In this document: in pieces, positions 40,547 through 50,402 of the stretch
How the letters are laid out: every line of letters starts with the position of its first letter
Numbering within the stretch: position 1 is the first letter of the stretch
Assembly (NCBI GenBank): GCA_900290255.1
Contig: OMOD01000046.1
Span: forward strand, 53,391 to 117,390
DNA: 64,000 nucleotides
Source: Candidatus Sulfotelmatobacter kueseliae
Lineage (GTDB): Bacteria > Acidobacteriota > Terriglobia > Terriglobales > Acidobacteriaceae
Direction of reading: 5' to 3'
The notes under the pieces: generated by a model
Seen by the model: only the letters and a program-made list of their open reading frames with translations
Database searches by the model: none
What the model was told of the DNA's origin: nothing
Position numbers and translations under genes: made by a program

Positions 40547-41671
40547 ATGAAAACCCTGGGGACAGGAGCGTTGATCAGGATTGCCGCATTTACGGTGCTG
40601 GCTCTCGTAGCCAGTGCGGCCGCGCAGTCTGCGCCCGCTCCGTCTCAACCGGCTGCGCCCGCCGCGCCAGAGCCACAAGCGCAGACTGCGAATCCTCCGG
40701 CTGCGACCACTTCTTCCCCCGCTACCCCGGCGGCACAACCCGCCCCGGCCCCCGAGCAGCCGGCCCAACCTGCCGCTGCGAACCCCAGCGACGACCGCGT
40801 CCTGACCATCAAGGTGCCCTCCAACGAAGTCAACGTCGTGTTCGTGGTGACCGACAAGCACGGCAGGCGCATCACCGACCTGAAGCAAGCCGATTTCCGC
40901 GTGGTGGATGACAACCGGCCTCCGGATGAGATTCGCAGCTTCAACGCCGAGACCAACCTGCCCCTGCAGGTGGGGCTGCTCATTGACGCCAGCAACTCGG
41001 TGCGCGACCGGTTCAAATTCGAGCAGGAATCCGCCGTCGAGTTTCTGAACCAAACGGTGCGCCGCAGCTACGATCAAGCCTTTGTGGTGGGTTTTGACGT
41101 GACTCCCGAGGTTACGCAGGATTTTACCGACGACACGGAAGCGCTGGCGCACGGCGTGCACGAATTGCGTCCCGGCGGCGGCACGGCGCTCTACGACGCG
41201 CTCTATTACGCCTGCCGCGACAAATTGCTGAAAGCGCCCAAGGCCACGCCGGTGCGGCGCGCCATCATTCTGCTCAGCGATGGCGAGGATAACCAAAGCC
41301 ACGTCACCCGCGAAGAAGCCATCGAGATGGCACAGCGCGCCGAATCGATTGTCTACACCATCAGCACCAACGTGAGCGGCACCAAAGGGCCCGGCGACAA
41401 GATCCTGGAGCGCATTGCCGACGCGACCGGCGGGCGCGCCTTCTTCCCCTTCCAGATTCGCGACGTATCCGACGCGTTTGCCGAAATTCAGGACGAGCTG
41501 CGCAGCCAGTACGCCATTGCCTACAAGCCGGCCGACTTCAGGGCTGACGGGCATTACCGCACCATTGAAATCGTCGCCAACAACCGGAAAGATCTGCGGG
41601 TGCGGTCGCGGCGCGGATACTACGCCCCGGCAGCGTCAGCTTCTCTTCCTGGGACCGCCGTCATCCGTTAG
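40547..41671 (+). CDS. VWA domain-containing protein (VWFA-related Acidobacterial domain type)
   Basis: Signal peptide; Pro/Ala-rich linker; VVFVVTDKHGRRITDLKQADFRVVDD, LQVGLLIDASNSVRDRFKFEQ, LRSQYAIAYKP...YRTIEIV. Confidence 0.92.
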   Translation: MKTLGTGALIRIAAFTVLALVASAAAQSAPAPSQPAAPAAPEPQAQTANPPAATTSSPATPAAQPAPAPEQPAQPAAANPSDDRVLTIKVPSNEVNVVFVVTDKHGRRITDLKQADFRVVDDNRPPDEIRSFNAETNLPLQVGLLIDASNSVRDRFKFEQESAVEFLNQTVRRSYDQAFVVGFDVTPEVTQDFTDDTEALAHGVHELRPGGGTALYDALYYACRDKLLKAPKATPVRRAIILLSDGEDNQSHVTREEAIEMAQRAESIVYTISTNVSGTKGPGDKILERIADATGGRAFFPFQIRDVSDAFAEIQDELRSQYAIAYKPADFRADGHYRTIEIVANNRKDLRVRSRRGYYAPAASASLPGTAVIR

Positions 41672-41686
41672 GGACCGTTCAACTGC

Positions 41687-42091
41687 ATGCCCGGATATTC
41701 AGGCACACCACTTCCGAAAAAGCTGGGGATCAAGGACGGATTCCGCGTGCAGTTCGTCCAAGCACCGTCTGAAGTGCTCGGCGAATTGAAAGCCGCGCTC
41801 ACCGCCTGCGCAGCGGTTCGCGATGGACGAACTCCGCTCGACTTCGCCATGGTGTTCACCCGCTCGAAAACCGAATTGACGAAAGAATTCAAACCGATCG
41901 CGCGGCAGCTTGCTCCCGCCGGAATGCTCTGGGTGAGCTGGCCTAAGAAAAGTTCCGGGGTGGCAACGGATCTCGACGAAAACGTCGTGCGCGCAATCGG
42001 GCTGGCGGCAGGCCTGGTGGACGTGAAAGTCTGTGCCGTCACTGAAGTCTGGTCGGGGCTGAAATTCGTGCGCCGCCTGAAGGACCGGTAA
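41687..42091 (+). CDS. DUF3052-like protein
   Basis: MPGYSGTPLPKKLGIKDGFRVQFVQAP...AMVFTRSKTELTKEFKPIARQLAPAGMLWVSWPKKSSGVATDLDENVVRAIGL. Confidence 0.85.
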   Translation: MPGYSGTPLPKKLGIKDGFRVQFVQAPSEVLGELKAALTACAAVRDGRTPLDFAMVFTRSKTELTKEFKPIARQLAPAGMLWVSWPKKSSGVATDLDENVVRAIGLAAGLVDVKVCAVTEVWSGLKFVRRLKDR

Positions 42092-42185
42092 GCTCTCGTT
42101 TTCCTCTGTGGTCTCTGTGCCCTCTGTGGTTTAAGCTTTTCTCGCGTTTGAATTCTTGTCTTGGCAGTCGGAGAAAAAATCAACC

Positions 42186-43244
42186 ATGATTCGAGTGGGT
42201 CTGATCGGATTTGGTCTGGCGGGACAGGCGTTTCATGCGCCCGTGATTCTGGGCGTTCCGGGGATGGAGCTGGCGTGCATTCTCGAGCGGCACGGCTCGC
42301 GGGCCAAGGAAAGATATCCCAAGGTCCGCGTGGCGCGCACCCTGGATGAAATGCTCTCCGACAAGACCATCGGCCTGTGCGCGGTCGCCACGCCCAACGA
42401 TTCCCATTTTTCCTATACCAAGGCCTGTCTCGAAGCCGGGCGAGACGTGGTCGTGGACAAGCCTTTCACGCCCACGATGGCCGAAGCCGAGCAACTGGTG
42501 CATCTGGCCGCCGAGCGCGGGCGTTCGCTCACCGTCTATCAGGACCGCCGCTGGGATGGCGTTTTTCGAACCGTGAAGAAGCTCCTGGCCGCGGGCGAGT
42601 TGGGCGAAATCGCCGAGTTTGAAGCGCGCTTCGACCGCTTCCGCCTTGAGGCCAAGCCCAACGCCTGGCGGGAGCGCGCCGATTTTCCCGCGGCCGGCGT
42701 GCTCTGGGACCTCGGCCCGCACCTGATTGATCAGGCGCTGGTGCTGTTCGGCGAGCCGGAGACAATTTCCGCCTCGGCCTTCCGCCAGCGCGCAACTTCC
42801 GCCATCGACGACGCCTTTGACGTGAGCATGGAATATCCGCGCCTGCGGGCCGAGCTGCGGGCGCGGATCATCGCCTATGCTCCCGGCCCGCACGTGCTCA
42901 TTCACGGAACCCGGGGATCGTTCGTGAAGTACGGCATGGATCCGCAGGAGGAAATTCTGCGCAGCCCGGCTTGTCCCGACGGCGATCAGTGGGGCCCGGA
43001 TTGGGGCCTGGAGCCGGAAGAACGCTGGGGCACGCTGAGCCTGGTGAGCGGCGAGACTCGAAAAGTGAAGACCGAACGCGGAGATTATCGCGGCTTCTAT
43101 GCCAATGTCCGCGACGCGATCGATAAGCGGGCGCCGCTCGATGTGTCGCCGCAGCACGCACTGCGGGTGATGCGCGCGCTTCTGCTCGCACACAAGAGCA
43201 GCCGCGAAGGCCGAACCGTGCCTTGGACCGAAACGGTGGAGTAA
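42186..43244 (+). CDS. Gfo/Idh/MocA family oxidoreductase
   Basis: MIRVGLIGFGLAGQAFHAPVI; CAVATPNDSHFSYTKACLEAGRDVVVDKPFTPTMAEAEQLV. Confidence 0.95.
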   Translation: MIRVGLIGFGLAGQAFHAPVILGVPGMELACILERHGSRAKERYPKVRVARTLDEMLSDKTIGLCAVATPNDSHFSYTKACLEAGRDVVVDKPFTPTMAEAEQLVHLAAERGRSLTVYQDRRWDGVFRTVKKLLAAGELGEIAEFEARFDRFRLEAKPNAWRERADFPAAGVLWDLGPHLIDQALVLFGEPETISASAFRQRATSAIDDAFDVSMEYPRLRAELRARIIAYAPGPHVLIHGTRGSFVKYGMDPQEEILRSPACPDGDQWGPDWGLEPEERWGTLSLVSGETRKVKTERGDYRGFYANVRDAIDKRAPLDVSPQHALRVMRALLLAHKSSREGRTVPWTETVE

Positions 43245-43294
43245 AGACGGCGGAAGACGCCGCCGTGTCACGTTTGCAGCCCCCTGAAATGCCC

Positions 43295-43322
43295 ATGTGG
43301 GGACAGCCGCCCCCGGCTGTCC
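43295..43322. repeat. Short palindromic repeat ATGTGGGGACAGCCGccccCGGCTGTCC (copy of 25021-25048)
   Basis: Direct comparison with 25021-25048. Confidence 0.75.
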
Positions 43323-43425
43323 AGCGGCCCGGGCGTGTCGGGCCGCTGCGTGTCCTTCAGGGTAAGGAAACTCAGGCCGTCGAATGCGATGGTAAAAAGC
43401 CTGCGGAAAATACCGATCCTCCGGT

Positions 43426-43626
43426 TCAGCGAGCCGTTTTGCCCAACGCAGCAACGGCATGAGCAGGAGCGAGGCGTACCGCAAACCTGTCGTCCTGTCC
43501 ACAGCTGATTACTGTCACCTGGTTGGGATATTCCCTGACCCAGATAACCCGTTCGGGGTTCACAAAGACTTCCAGGCCGTCCACATCTTCAAACATTACA
43601 AACTCCACCGTGCCTCCTTTTGGCAA
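43426..43626 (-). CDS. Small hypothetical protein
   Basis: MPKGGTVEFVMFEDVDGLEVFVNPERVIWVREYPNQVTVISCGQDDRFAVRLAPAHAVAALGKTAR; plausible small globular protein, family not recognised. Confidence 0.4.
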   Translation of the reverse strand: MPKGGTVEFVMFEDVDGLEVFVNPERVIWVREYPNQVTVISCGQDDRFAVRLAPAHAVAALGKTAR

Positions 43627-43836
43627 TCGCTAGGCGCCATTTTAGGAATGTCGCAATCACCCAGTGTTCGGTCGATTGTACAGATGTCGAAGCCTAATAA
43701 ACCGGGAGGGAGGCTGATCTGATAAAAAGTCGCGATCAGACGCATTGGCCCGGCGCCCGGGTACTCATGGCTCTCACGCGGCATTTCCGGGCGCGGCCAC
43801 TTTCCCCGGCGTAAGCCGGATACGCTCGAATCCGGA

Positions 43837-44928
43837 TCAGTCTTTGCTGACGCCGGCGTAGTACCCGGCGCGGGCCTGGATCTTGTAGTTTTCCTTGTTC
43901 TTGACTTCCAGCTTGCGGTAGCTGCCGTCGAGTTTGGTATTGATGGGAGTGTAGCCGATGTTGTACTGGCTGCGCAGTTCGGCGGCGATCTGGTCGAAAG
44001 CTTCTCTGAGCTTGTCGAACTTGTTGCCCACATTGATGACGCGCCCGCCGGTTTGCTGGGTGAGTTTGTCCATGTCGTATTCGCCGGAATAACCGCCCCC
44101 GAATCCACCATAGAATCCCCGGTCGGCACAGAGCAGGACGTAGACAATGGCATCGGCTTTTTGTGCCGCTTCAATCGCGTCTTTGATCTTGAGCTGGCTG
44201 CCTTCATCCTGGCCATCGGTGAGCAGAATCATGGCCTTGCGCCCGATTTCTTTGGCCAGCATGTCGTGGGCCGAGAGATATACAGCGTCGAACAGAACCG
44301 TGCCGCGCTGGGTGCTGGGTGAGGTGGGTACGGGGTTGCCTGCGCCGGGCACTGGGTTCACGTAGCCCGCGTTGATTTTGACTTTGTTGAGAGCGGCTTG
44401 CAGACGGTGAACGTCGCGGGTGTAGTCCTGCAGAAGACTGGCGTCGATGTTGAAATCGATGACGTACGCCAAATCCTTATCCGTGAGGATCTGTTTCAGA
44501 AAAGCCCCACCGACTTCCTTTTCCATGTCGAGCACTCGCAGTTGGCTGCCCGAGGAGTCGATGAGGATGCCGAGCGTGAGCGGCAGATTGGATTCGGCGG
44601 TGAAGTACTTGATAGTCTGGGGCTTACCGTCCTCAAAGACCTGGAAATCATCCTTGGTGAGGTTGGGGATGAGGGCTCCGTGCTTGTCTTTGACGTTGAA
44701 GAACAGGTTCACCACGTTGACGTTCACTTTGAGCGTCTCGGTAGGTTCCTGAGACTGGTCGGTGGCCTGGCCGGCAGAGTTCTGGCCTGCCGAAGACGGC
44801 TGCTGCTGGCCTGATGCGGACTGCTGGGCAAAAGTCAACCAGGCCGTGGCCGACAAGGCAACCAGGGCCAGAAGCGATAAAATTCTGGAGCAGGAAACGG
44901 AAAACTTGGGCATGCAGGATTCTCTCAC
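43837..44928 (-). CDS. VWA domain-containing protein (VWFA-related Acidobacterial domain type)
   Basis: NVVNLFFNVKDKHGALIPNLTKDDFQVFEDGKPQ, LGILIDSSGSQ, ELRSQYNIGYTPINTKLDGSYRKLEV. Confidence 0.92.
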   Translation of the reverse strand: MRESCMPKFSVSCSRILSLLALVALSATAWLTFAQQSASGQQQPSSAGQNSAGQATDQSQEPTETLKVNVNVVNLFFNVKDKHGALIPNLTKDDFQVFEDGKPQTIKYFTAESNLPLTLGILIDSSGSQLRVLDMEKEVGGAFLKQILTDKDLAYVIDFNIDASLLQDYTRDVHRLQAALNKVKINAGYVNPVPGAGNPVPTSPSTQRGTVLFDAVYLSAHDMLAKEIGRKAMILLTDGQDEGSQLKIKDAIEAAQKADAIVYVLLCADRGFYGGFGGGYSGEYDMDKLTQQTGGRVINVGNKFDKLREAFDQIAAELRSQYNIGYTPINTKLDGSYRKLEVKNKENYKIQARAGYYAGVSKD

Positions 44929-45038
44929 GATTCTTTGTTAGTCTAATCCTGTAACTTAGATGCACCAAATGGGCTGGATCGGGCATCCCAAGAAGGGAAG
45001 TTTTTCCCGGTTGCGGGAGGAAGGCCTCGAGGAAGACT

Positions 45039-46400
45039 ATGACGGCGCTAAAGCGGAGTGACGTTCGTCAGAGAGGCGCGGGAAAGGCCGTGCTGGCTCT
45101 GGCCTTTGGCCTGGCGGTAGTGGCCCTGCCGGTACCGGTGCTGTGGGCGCAGTCAGCCAGCCCGACGCAGTCGCAAACGCCCCCGCAACCGCCCTCAAAT
45201 GCTCAGCCGGCTCAGAATCTCCCGGATGCGCCGTCAACAGTGCAGCCGCCGCCTGCCAAGCCCACATTCCCGGACGTACCGCCTGGCGCGGCCCCCAGGC
45301 CACAACCGGCTCCGAATGGCAATTCGCAGACGCCGGAACAGAAGCCAGCTCCGCCCCCGATGCCTCCCATCGAGACCCTTCCTCCGGGGACCGGTCCGCG
45401 GAACCAGCTCAACGCCAAAGACGAGCTCTACAAGATTTCCGTGTCCACCAACTTCGTTCAGGTTCCTGTCATGGTGAAGGACTCGAGCGGGCGCCGCGTG
45501 GATGGTCTGATTCCCAAAGATTTTACGGTGCTCGAGAATGGCAAGAAACAGACGCTGACCTTTTTCTCCAGCGATCCGCTGGAACTTTCGGTGGCGATCG
45601 TGCTCGACATCGGAATGCCCGACGTGGACGTGCAGAAGGTGAACCAGACTTACTCGGCGCTGGTCGGAGCCCTCAGTCCCTACGATGAAGCGGCAATTTA
45701 TACCTACAGCAGCACGGTGAGCCAGGTTACCGACTTTACCCGCCATCCCGAGAAGCTGACGGCGGCGCTGAACGAATTGAAAGATGTGCGAGGCCGCAAC
45801 AATGGCCCTGCGGTCCTGAGTGGGCCGCTGGCGGCCGGTCCGCCGACCGTCAACGGAGCTCCGGTGGGCGGGCCGATGATCCAACCAGTAAATACTCCGC
45901 CCAGAGAGGCGCATGTACTGAATGACGCCATTCTGCGGGCCGCAGTCGACCTGAGCAAGCGCGAGCGCACCCGCCGCAAAGTCATCTTCGTTATCAGCGA
46001 TGGGCGCGAGTTGGGCAGCCGGGCCAGCTACCGAGATGTGCTGCGTGTGCTCCAGAGCCGCGACATCCAGGTCAAGGCAGTTGTAGTGGGGGGTGGGTCC
46101 TTACCTGTTTTTCGCCAGGTTGGGAAAGTTCATCTGCCAGAGCAAGGTTACTCCGACATTCTTCCGAGATACTCGTCCGCGACCGGCGGTGGGGAGGTGC
46201 AGCACGAACTTTCCCGCAATGCGATCGAAGATGCCTACGCGGCGATCACCTCTGAGGCCCGGAACCAGTACACGCTGGGTTACGCGCCCCAGGCCATAAC
46301 CGGCAGCTCGGCCTACCGCGATATCAACGTGCTGGTTGACCGCAAAGGGCTGAAGGTCTACGCCAAGGGCGGATACTACTCGACGCCCTCAGCTCGGTAA
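45039..46400 (+). CDS. VWA domain-containing protein (VWFA-related Acidobacterial domain type)
   Basis: FVQVPVMVKDSSGRRVDGLIPKDFTVLENGKKQTLTFF, VAIVLDIGMPDVDVQ, EARNQYTLGYAPQAITGSSAYRDINV. Confidence 0.9.
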   Translation: MTALKRSDVRQRGAGKAVLALAFGLAVVALPVPVLWAQSASPTQSQTPPQPPSNAQPAQNLPDAPSTVQPPPAKPTFPDVPPGAAPRPQPAPNGNSQTPEQKPAPPPMPPIETLPPGTGPRNQLNAKDELYKISVSTNFVQVPVMVKDSSGRRVDGLIPKDFTVLENGKKQTLTFFSSDPLELSVAIVLDIGMPDVDVQKVNQTYSALVGALSPYDEAAIYTYSSTVSQVTDFTRHPEKLTAALNELKDVRGRNNGPAVLSGPLAAGPPTVNGAPVGGPMIQPVNTPPREAHVLNDAILRAAVDLSKRERTRRKVIFVISDGRELGSRASYRDVLRVLQSRDIQVKAVVVGGGSLPVFRQVGKVHLPEQGYSDILPRYSSATGGGEVQHELSRNAIEDAYAAITSEARNQYTLGYAPQAITGSSAYRDINVLVDRKGLKVYAKGGYYSTPSAR

Positions 46401-46569
46401 CGATTTCTCTGTGTATTAACCAAGGCTTGCGGGGACCGAGCCAGACAGGGGTCACCTGAGTAACCTGCCTGGGATACCCCTGGTGTGATATAAAAGCCGC
46501 GAGCCCCCTAAAAGGACATTGGTGTGCGTGGCCCGGCCTTATCGTGGTCGCGCACCGTAAGGAAAGCCT

Positions 46570-47157
46570 TTGAGTTTCATCAACTTCGCAGCCCGCGAGA
46601 TTAACTGCAAGATCGTGTACTATGGCGCCGGTCTGGGCGGCAAGACCACGAACCTGCAGATGATCTACCAGAAGACTGCGGACCAGCAGAAGGGCAAGAT
46701 GATCTCGCTGGCCACGGAGACGGAGCGTACGCTGTTCTTCGACTTTCTGCCCCTCGATCTCGGCTCGGTGCGCGGCTTCAAGACGCGCATCCACCTCTAT
46801 ACCGTTCCCGGCCAGGTTTTCTACGACGCCAGCCGCAAGCTGATTCTGCGGGGCGTGGACGGCATTGTGTTCGTGGCCGACTCCCAGGAACAGCGCATGG
46901 ACGCCAACGTCGAAGCGCTCGACAACCTCATGTCGAACCTGAAAGAGCACGGCTACGACTTCAACAAGATTCCCTACGTCCTGCAGCTCAACAAACGCGA
47001 CCTGCCCAATATTCTTCCTGTGGAAATGCTGACCACCGAACTGCGGCGCAAGAACGAGCCGGTCGTCGAGGCGGTTGCCTTTCAGGGCATCGGCGTCTTC
47101 GAAACTCTGAAGGAAATCGCCAAGCAGGTACTGACGGAACTCAAGGCCGGCGGATAA
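46570..47157 (+). CDS. mglA: MglA-like small GTPase
   Basis: [36 protein letters not shown]...[30 protein letters not shown]...[12 protein letters not shown] start. Confidence 0.95.
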   Translation: MSFINFAAREINCKIVYYGAGLGGKTTNLQMIYQKTADQQKGKMISLATETERTLFFDFLPLDLGSVRGFKTRIHLYTVPGQVFYDASRKLILRGVDGIVFVADSQEQRMDANVEALDNLMSNLKEHGYDFNKIPYVLQLNKRDLPNILPVEMLTTELRRKNEPVVEAVAFQGIGVFETLKEIAKQVLTELKAGG

Positions 47158-47279
47158 GGTCAGCCGTCAGCTACCAGCCTTCAGCCGTCAGCTTCTTCCC
47201 GTTACCAGCGTAAGTACACAATTCTGTTTTCTGCTGCAACTTCGCTGCTTCATTCGCTAGCCTGAGTAGGGGACGCGGT

Positions 47280-48479
47280 GTGTCCGGCGCGTCCCGGGAT
47301 TCCGTCGTGACTCTACTTGCTTTCATCATTCGCTCCAACGACCCCACGTCACTGTTGATCTGGTGCGTCGTCGGTTTCTGCGCCGGCATCGGCCTGTTCA
47401 TCCACGGATTTCGCTTGCTGCTGCGCCGCCGCCTGATTCTCGACACGCCGTTCTCGAAAATTCGCAGCGCTCCCATGGGCATGGTGGAAATCAACGGCCT
47501 GGCTCTTGGTCCGTACACGATGGTCGCGCCCATCACGGCGCGCCCCTGCTATTACTACCGAACCCTGGTCTGGGAGCTGAAACAGCAGGGCAAGAACAAA
47601 TCGTGGGTCAAGGTCGCCGGCGAGTGCATGCACCTGCCGTTCTTCGTGGACGACAACACCGGCCGCCTGCTGGTGGACCCGCGCGGCGCCGATCTCGACC
47701 TGCATCGCGATTTCGAGCAGGAATTCTGCAATTCCTTCTTTACCACCAAAGAGCCGGCGCCTCCCAATGTGGTTGCATTTCTGGGCCGCCACGGGGTCGC
47801 GACCAGGAACAAAATCAAGGTGCAGGAGTACTGCATCAAGCCCAAGAACGCTCTGTTCATTCTGGGCACGTTGGCGGAGAATCCTGGATTTGAGGTTACG
47901 CCGCAGCCGATCGTAAACAACGAACCCATCAGCTCCACTTCTTCGCACGTTTCCATATCGGTCAATTCGTTTTCCATCAACCTGGGGTCGCCGGGCGGCA
48001 GCGGGGATGCGGCTTTGGAACAGCGGTTCGCAGAACGGTTCAACGTTCCGCCGCAGCAGATTCAAATGTCTCCGGGAGTCACTGCCAGCGCGCGGACAGT
48101 GAATCCGGCGCCGAGCGAAAAAGTCGCTGACGCATTGTCGAAGGCGGGAATCTCGAACCCGGCGGCCTGGGCCGCAGCGGGATTGACCCCAACGGGCGCA
48201 GGCACCGCAGTGCAGGTAGCCAGGGACCCGTCCGCTTCGGCCAACGCCCTCAGCAACCCCTCCAACACCGAGAGCGATTCGGCCGCGAACGGCTTCGACC
48301 CGCATCCGCGGGTCGTGCTGATGAAGGGCGCCAACAACAAGACTTTTCTGATTTCCTGGCGCAGCCAGAAAGAAGTCGCGCGCAATTTGGCATGGAAAAG
48401 CACCCTGATGATCTGGGGAGGGCCCGTGCTGGCGCTGGTCAGCCTCTACGTCTTTCTGAGCATCGAAAAGCTGCTCTAA
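47280..48479 (+). CDS. Membrane protein with GIDE-like (MUL1-type) domain
   Basis: Terminal TM segments; IRSAPMGMVEINGLALGPYTMVAPITARPCYYYRTLVWELKQQGKNKSWVKVAGECMHLPFFVDDNTGRLLVDPRGADLDL. Confidence 0.8.
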   Translation: MSGASRDSVVTLLAFIIRSNDPTSLLIWCVVGFCAGIGLFIHGFRLLLRRRLILDTPFSKIRSAPMGMVEINGLALGPYTMVAPITARPCYYYRTLVWELKQQGKNKSWVKVAGECMHLPFFVDDNTGRLLVDPRGADLDLHRDFEQEFCNSFFTTKEPAPPNVVAFLGRHGVATRNKIKVQEYCIKPKNALFILGTLAENPGFEVTPQPIVNNEPISSTSSHVSISVNSFSINLGSPGGSGDAALEQRFAERFNVPPQQIQMSPGVTASARTVNPAPSEKVADALSKAGISNPAAWAAAGLTPTGAGTAVQVARDPSASANALSNPSNTESDSAANGFDPHPRVVLMKGANNKTFLISWRSQKEVARNLAWKSTLMIWGGPVLALVSLYVFLSIEKLL

Positions 48480-48564
48480 CCGCGCTTCGTGACGATCACG
48501 CCCGTACCCACACTGCTAACACCCTGTCCCGCAGTTTTGCCCGTCTTGTCGCCGGTCCCGGCCC

Positions 48565-49365
48565 ATGCCCTCTAGTACAATCAAATGCGTGAGCGACGCC
48601 GTACGCATCGGAATCCTGGGCGATTTCAACGCCGAATTTCGCTCGCATCACGCCACCAACGACTCCCTGCAGCATGCCGCCCGCAAGCTGGGCATAAAAG
48701 TGGAATCGGAATGGATTCCTACACCGTCCCTCTCCGATCCAGGCGGAGAAGAAAAGCTCGCTGCGTTCGACGGCCTATGGGCTTCTCCCGGGAGCCCCTA
48801 TAAGAGCTTCGAGGGCATGCTCAAAGGCATTGAGTTCGCGCGGCGGCGGGACTGGCCGTTTCTCGGCACCTGCGGCGGATTCCAGTACGCCTTCATCGAA
48901 TTCATCCGCAATGTGCTTAACATCAAAGACGCTGACAGCGCCGAGAACAACTCCGGATCGAAGAATATTGTCATCTATCCGGTAGCCTGCGCCGTGCCCG
49001 GCCACAAGGACAGCGCTCCCAAGCTCTCCGGCGCGGTGCCGGAAATTCGCCTACGGCCCGGCTCTTACCTGCAGTCGTTCTACGGTAAAGGGAAAGAAAC
49101 TGTAACTGAAGAATTTTTCTGCAACTTCGAGATCAACCCGGATTTTGAATGGGCCGCCATGGAAGCCGGATTCCCGGTCGTGGCGCGCGGTCCGCAAGGC
49201 GAGATTCGCGCCATTGAATCGCCCACCCACCGCTTCTTTCTGGCCACGCTGTTCCAGCCGCAGCTGTCTTCCACCGAAAAGAAGCCGCATCCGCTGGTGC
49301 TGGCGTTCGTCCAGGCCGCGGCCGATTGGAGCAAGAAAAAGCTCGACGACTGCGTGCTGGAATAG
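48565..49365 (+). CDS. Standalone class I glutamine amidotransferase-like protein related to the CTP synthase C-terminal region
   Basis: PFLGTCGGFQYAFIEFIRNVLNI nucleophile-elbow-like motif; start may be GTG 48589 (VSDAVRIGILGDFNAEF); C-terminus LATLFQPQLSS lacks the usual HPE. Confidence 0.82.
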   Translation: MPSSTIKCVSDAVRIGILGDFNAEFRSHHATNDSLQHAARKLGIKVESEWIPTPSLSDPGGEEKLAAFDGLWASPGSPYKSFEGMLKGIEFARRRDWPFLGTCGGFQYAFIEFIRNVLNIKDADSAENNSGSKNIVIYPVACAVPGHKDSAPKLSGAVPEIRLRPGSYLQSFYGKGKETVTEEFFCNFEINPDFEWAAMEAGFPVVARGPQGEIRAIESPTHRFFLATLFQPQLSSTEKKPHPLVLAFVQAAADWSKKKLDDCVLE

Positions 49366-49370
49366 AGCAA

Positions 49371-49440
49371 GGTTTCAAAGTCTCCGAGTTTCAAGGTTTC
49401 AAAGACATTGAAACTTTGCAACCTTGAGACTTTGAAACTT
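49371..49440. repeat. Intergenic palindrome built of GTTTCAA(A/G) words
   Basis: ggtttcaaagtctccgagtttcaaggtttcaaagacattgaaactttgcaaccttgagactttgaaactt; related to 58897-58974. Confidence 0.85.
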
Positions 49441-49576
49441 GCTGTTACGTTACCAAAGTCCAAGCACTACCCCGGTCATCGTCCCATCACCATGTGCATC
49501 TGGAGGCCGGGTCAGCCTCCCGCTAGACTCATACCGATCGGTCGCCCTCCCCAAAACCCCCGCGTCCGCCGGAGTA

Positions 49577-50254
49577 ATGCGCGCCATGCATATGCAGTTG
49601 GTCAACTCGTTCCGCATTCCTTTTACTACGCTGATCAGCTACATCCCCATTATTGCCACCATCGTGACCTGTCTTTTCAGCGTGGTGCTGGCCCGCGCCA
49701 CGCTGCGCTACGTGGAGGCGACCGACAAGGGCCTGGCTCTGGCCCGCGAAGAATTCGAGCGCGAGTGGTCTCCCGACCTGCACATTAAGATGGAGCGGGT
49801 CTCCGCCACCGAGGCGAAAGTAATTGTGACCAACCTGGCGAAAACCTCGGTCCTGCTGCAGTTGCTTCAGTTGCGCAAACTTTCCCATGCCATGCCCTTC
49901 GAGCGCTGCCGGTTAAATGATCCCCTGGTCGGCGGCATGACCTGGACGCAGGAAATGGGCAAGCGCATCATCGCCTGCACCGGGCACGAATTCGAGGGTC
50001 CGATCGCGGCCTGCATCACCTTTTATGCCTCCGGCCGCATGTACCGCACCGACTGGTTTCGCTCGCAGGTCCAGGTCAGGGAAGGCCGCATCGTCAGCCT
50101 GGAGCCCAGCACTATGCCCACCCGCCGCGTGCGCGTGCTCGACCGCAAAGGCCCGGAACGTCGCCGCGAGTTCGTCCAGGACGTCACCGCCGACGTGGCC
50201 CCGAACAAAGTTGAGAGCAAGCCCGACGAAAGCTACTTCGTAACCGGAGCGTGA
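49577..50254 (+). CDS. Hypothetical membrane-anchored protein
   Basis: MRAMHMQLVNSFRIPFTTLISYIPIIATIVTCLFSVVLARATLRYVEATDKGLALAREEFEREWSPDLHIKMERVS; single N-terminal TM. Confidence 0.65.
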   Translation: MRAMHMQLVNSFRIPFTTLISYIPIIATIVTCLFSVVLARATLRYVEATDKGLALAREEFEREWSPDLHIKMERVSATEAKVIVTNLAKTSVLLQLLQLRKLSHAMPFERCRLNDPLVGGMTWTQEMGKRIIACTGHEFEGPIAACITFYASGRMYRTDWFRSQVQVREGRIVSLEPSTMPTRRVRVLDRKGPERRREFVQDVTADVAPNKVESKPDESYFVTGA

Positions 50255-50402
50255 AGGAAACGCCTTTTGGCATGGGATCCACCGGGGCCGAAGGAAGCGG
50301 AACAACGCAAAAGTGCCTTTGGGTGGCGGTGGCCTTTCAGGGCCTGCGAGGGAGATCTCGTAAACATTGGGCTTTAGCACAGAGGCACCTCGGCGGCTGA
50401 AC

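Noticed and set aside
42180-43502. 440-aa minus strand ORF opposite the Gfo/Idh/MocA oxidoreductase
   Set aside because: Shadow ORF; sense protein is a clear Rossmann oxidoreductase
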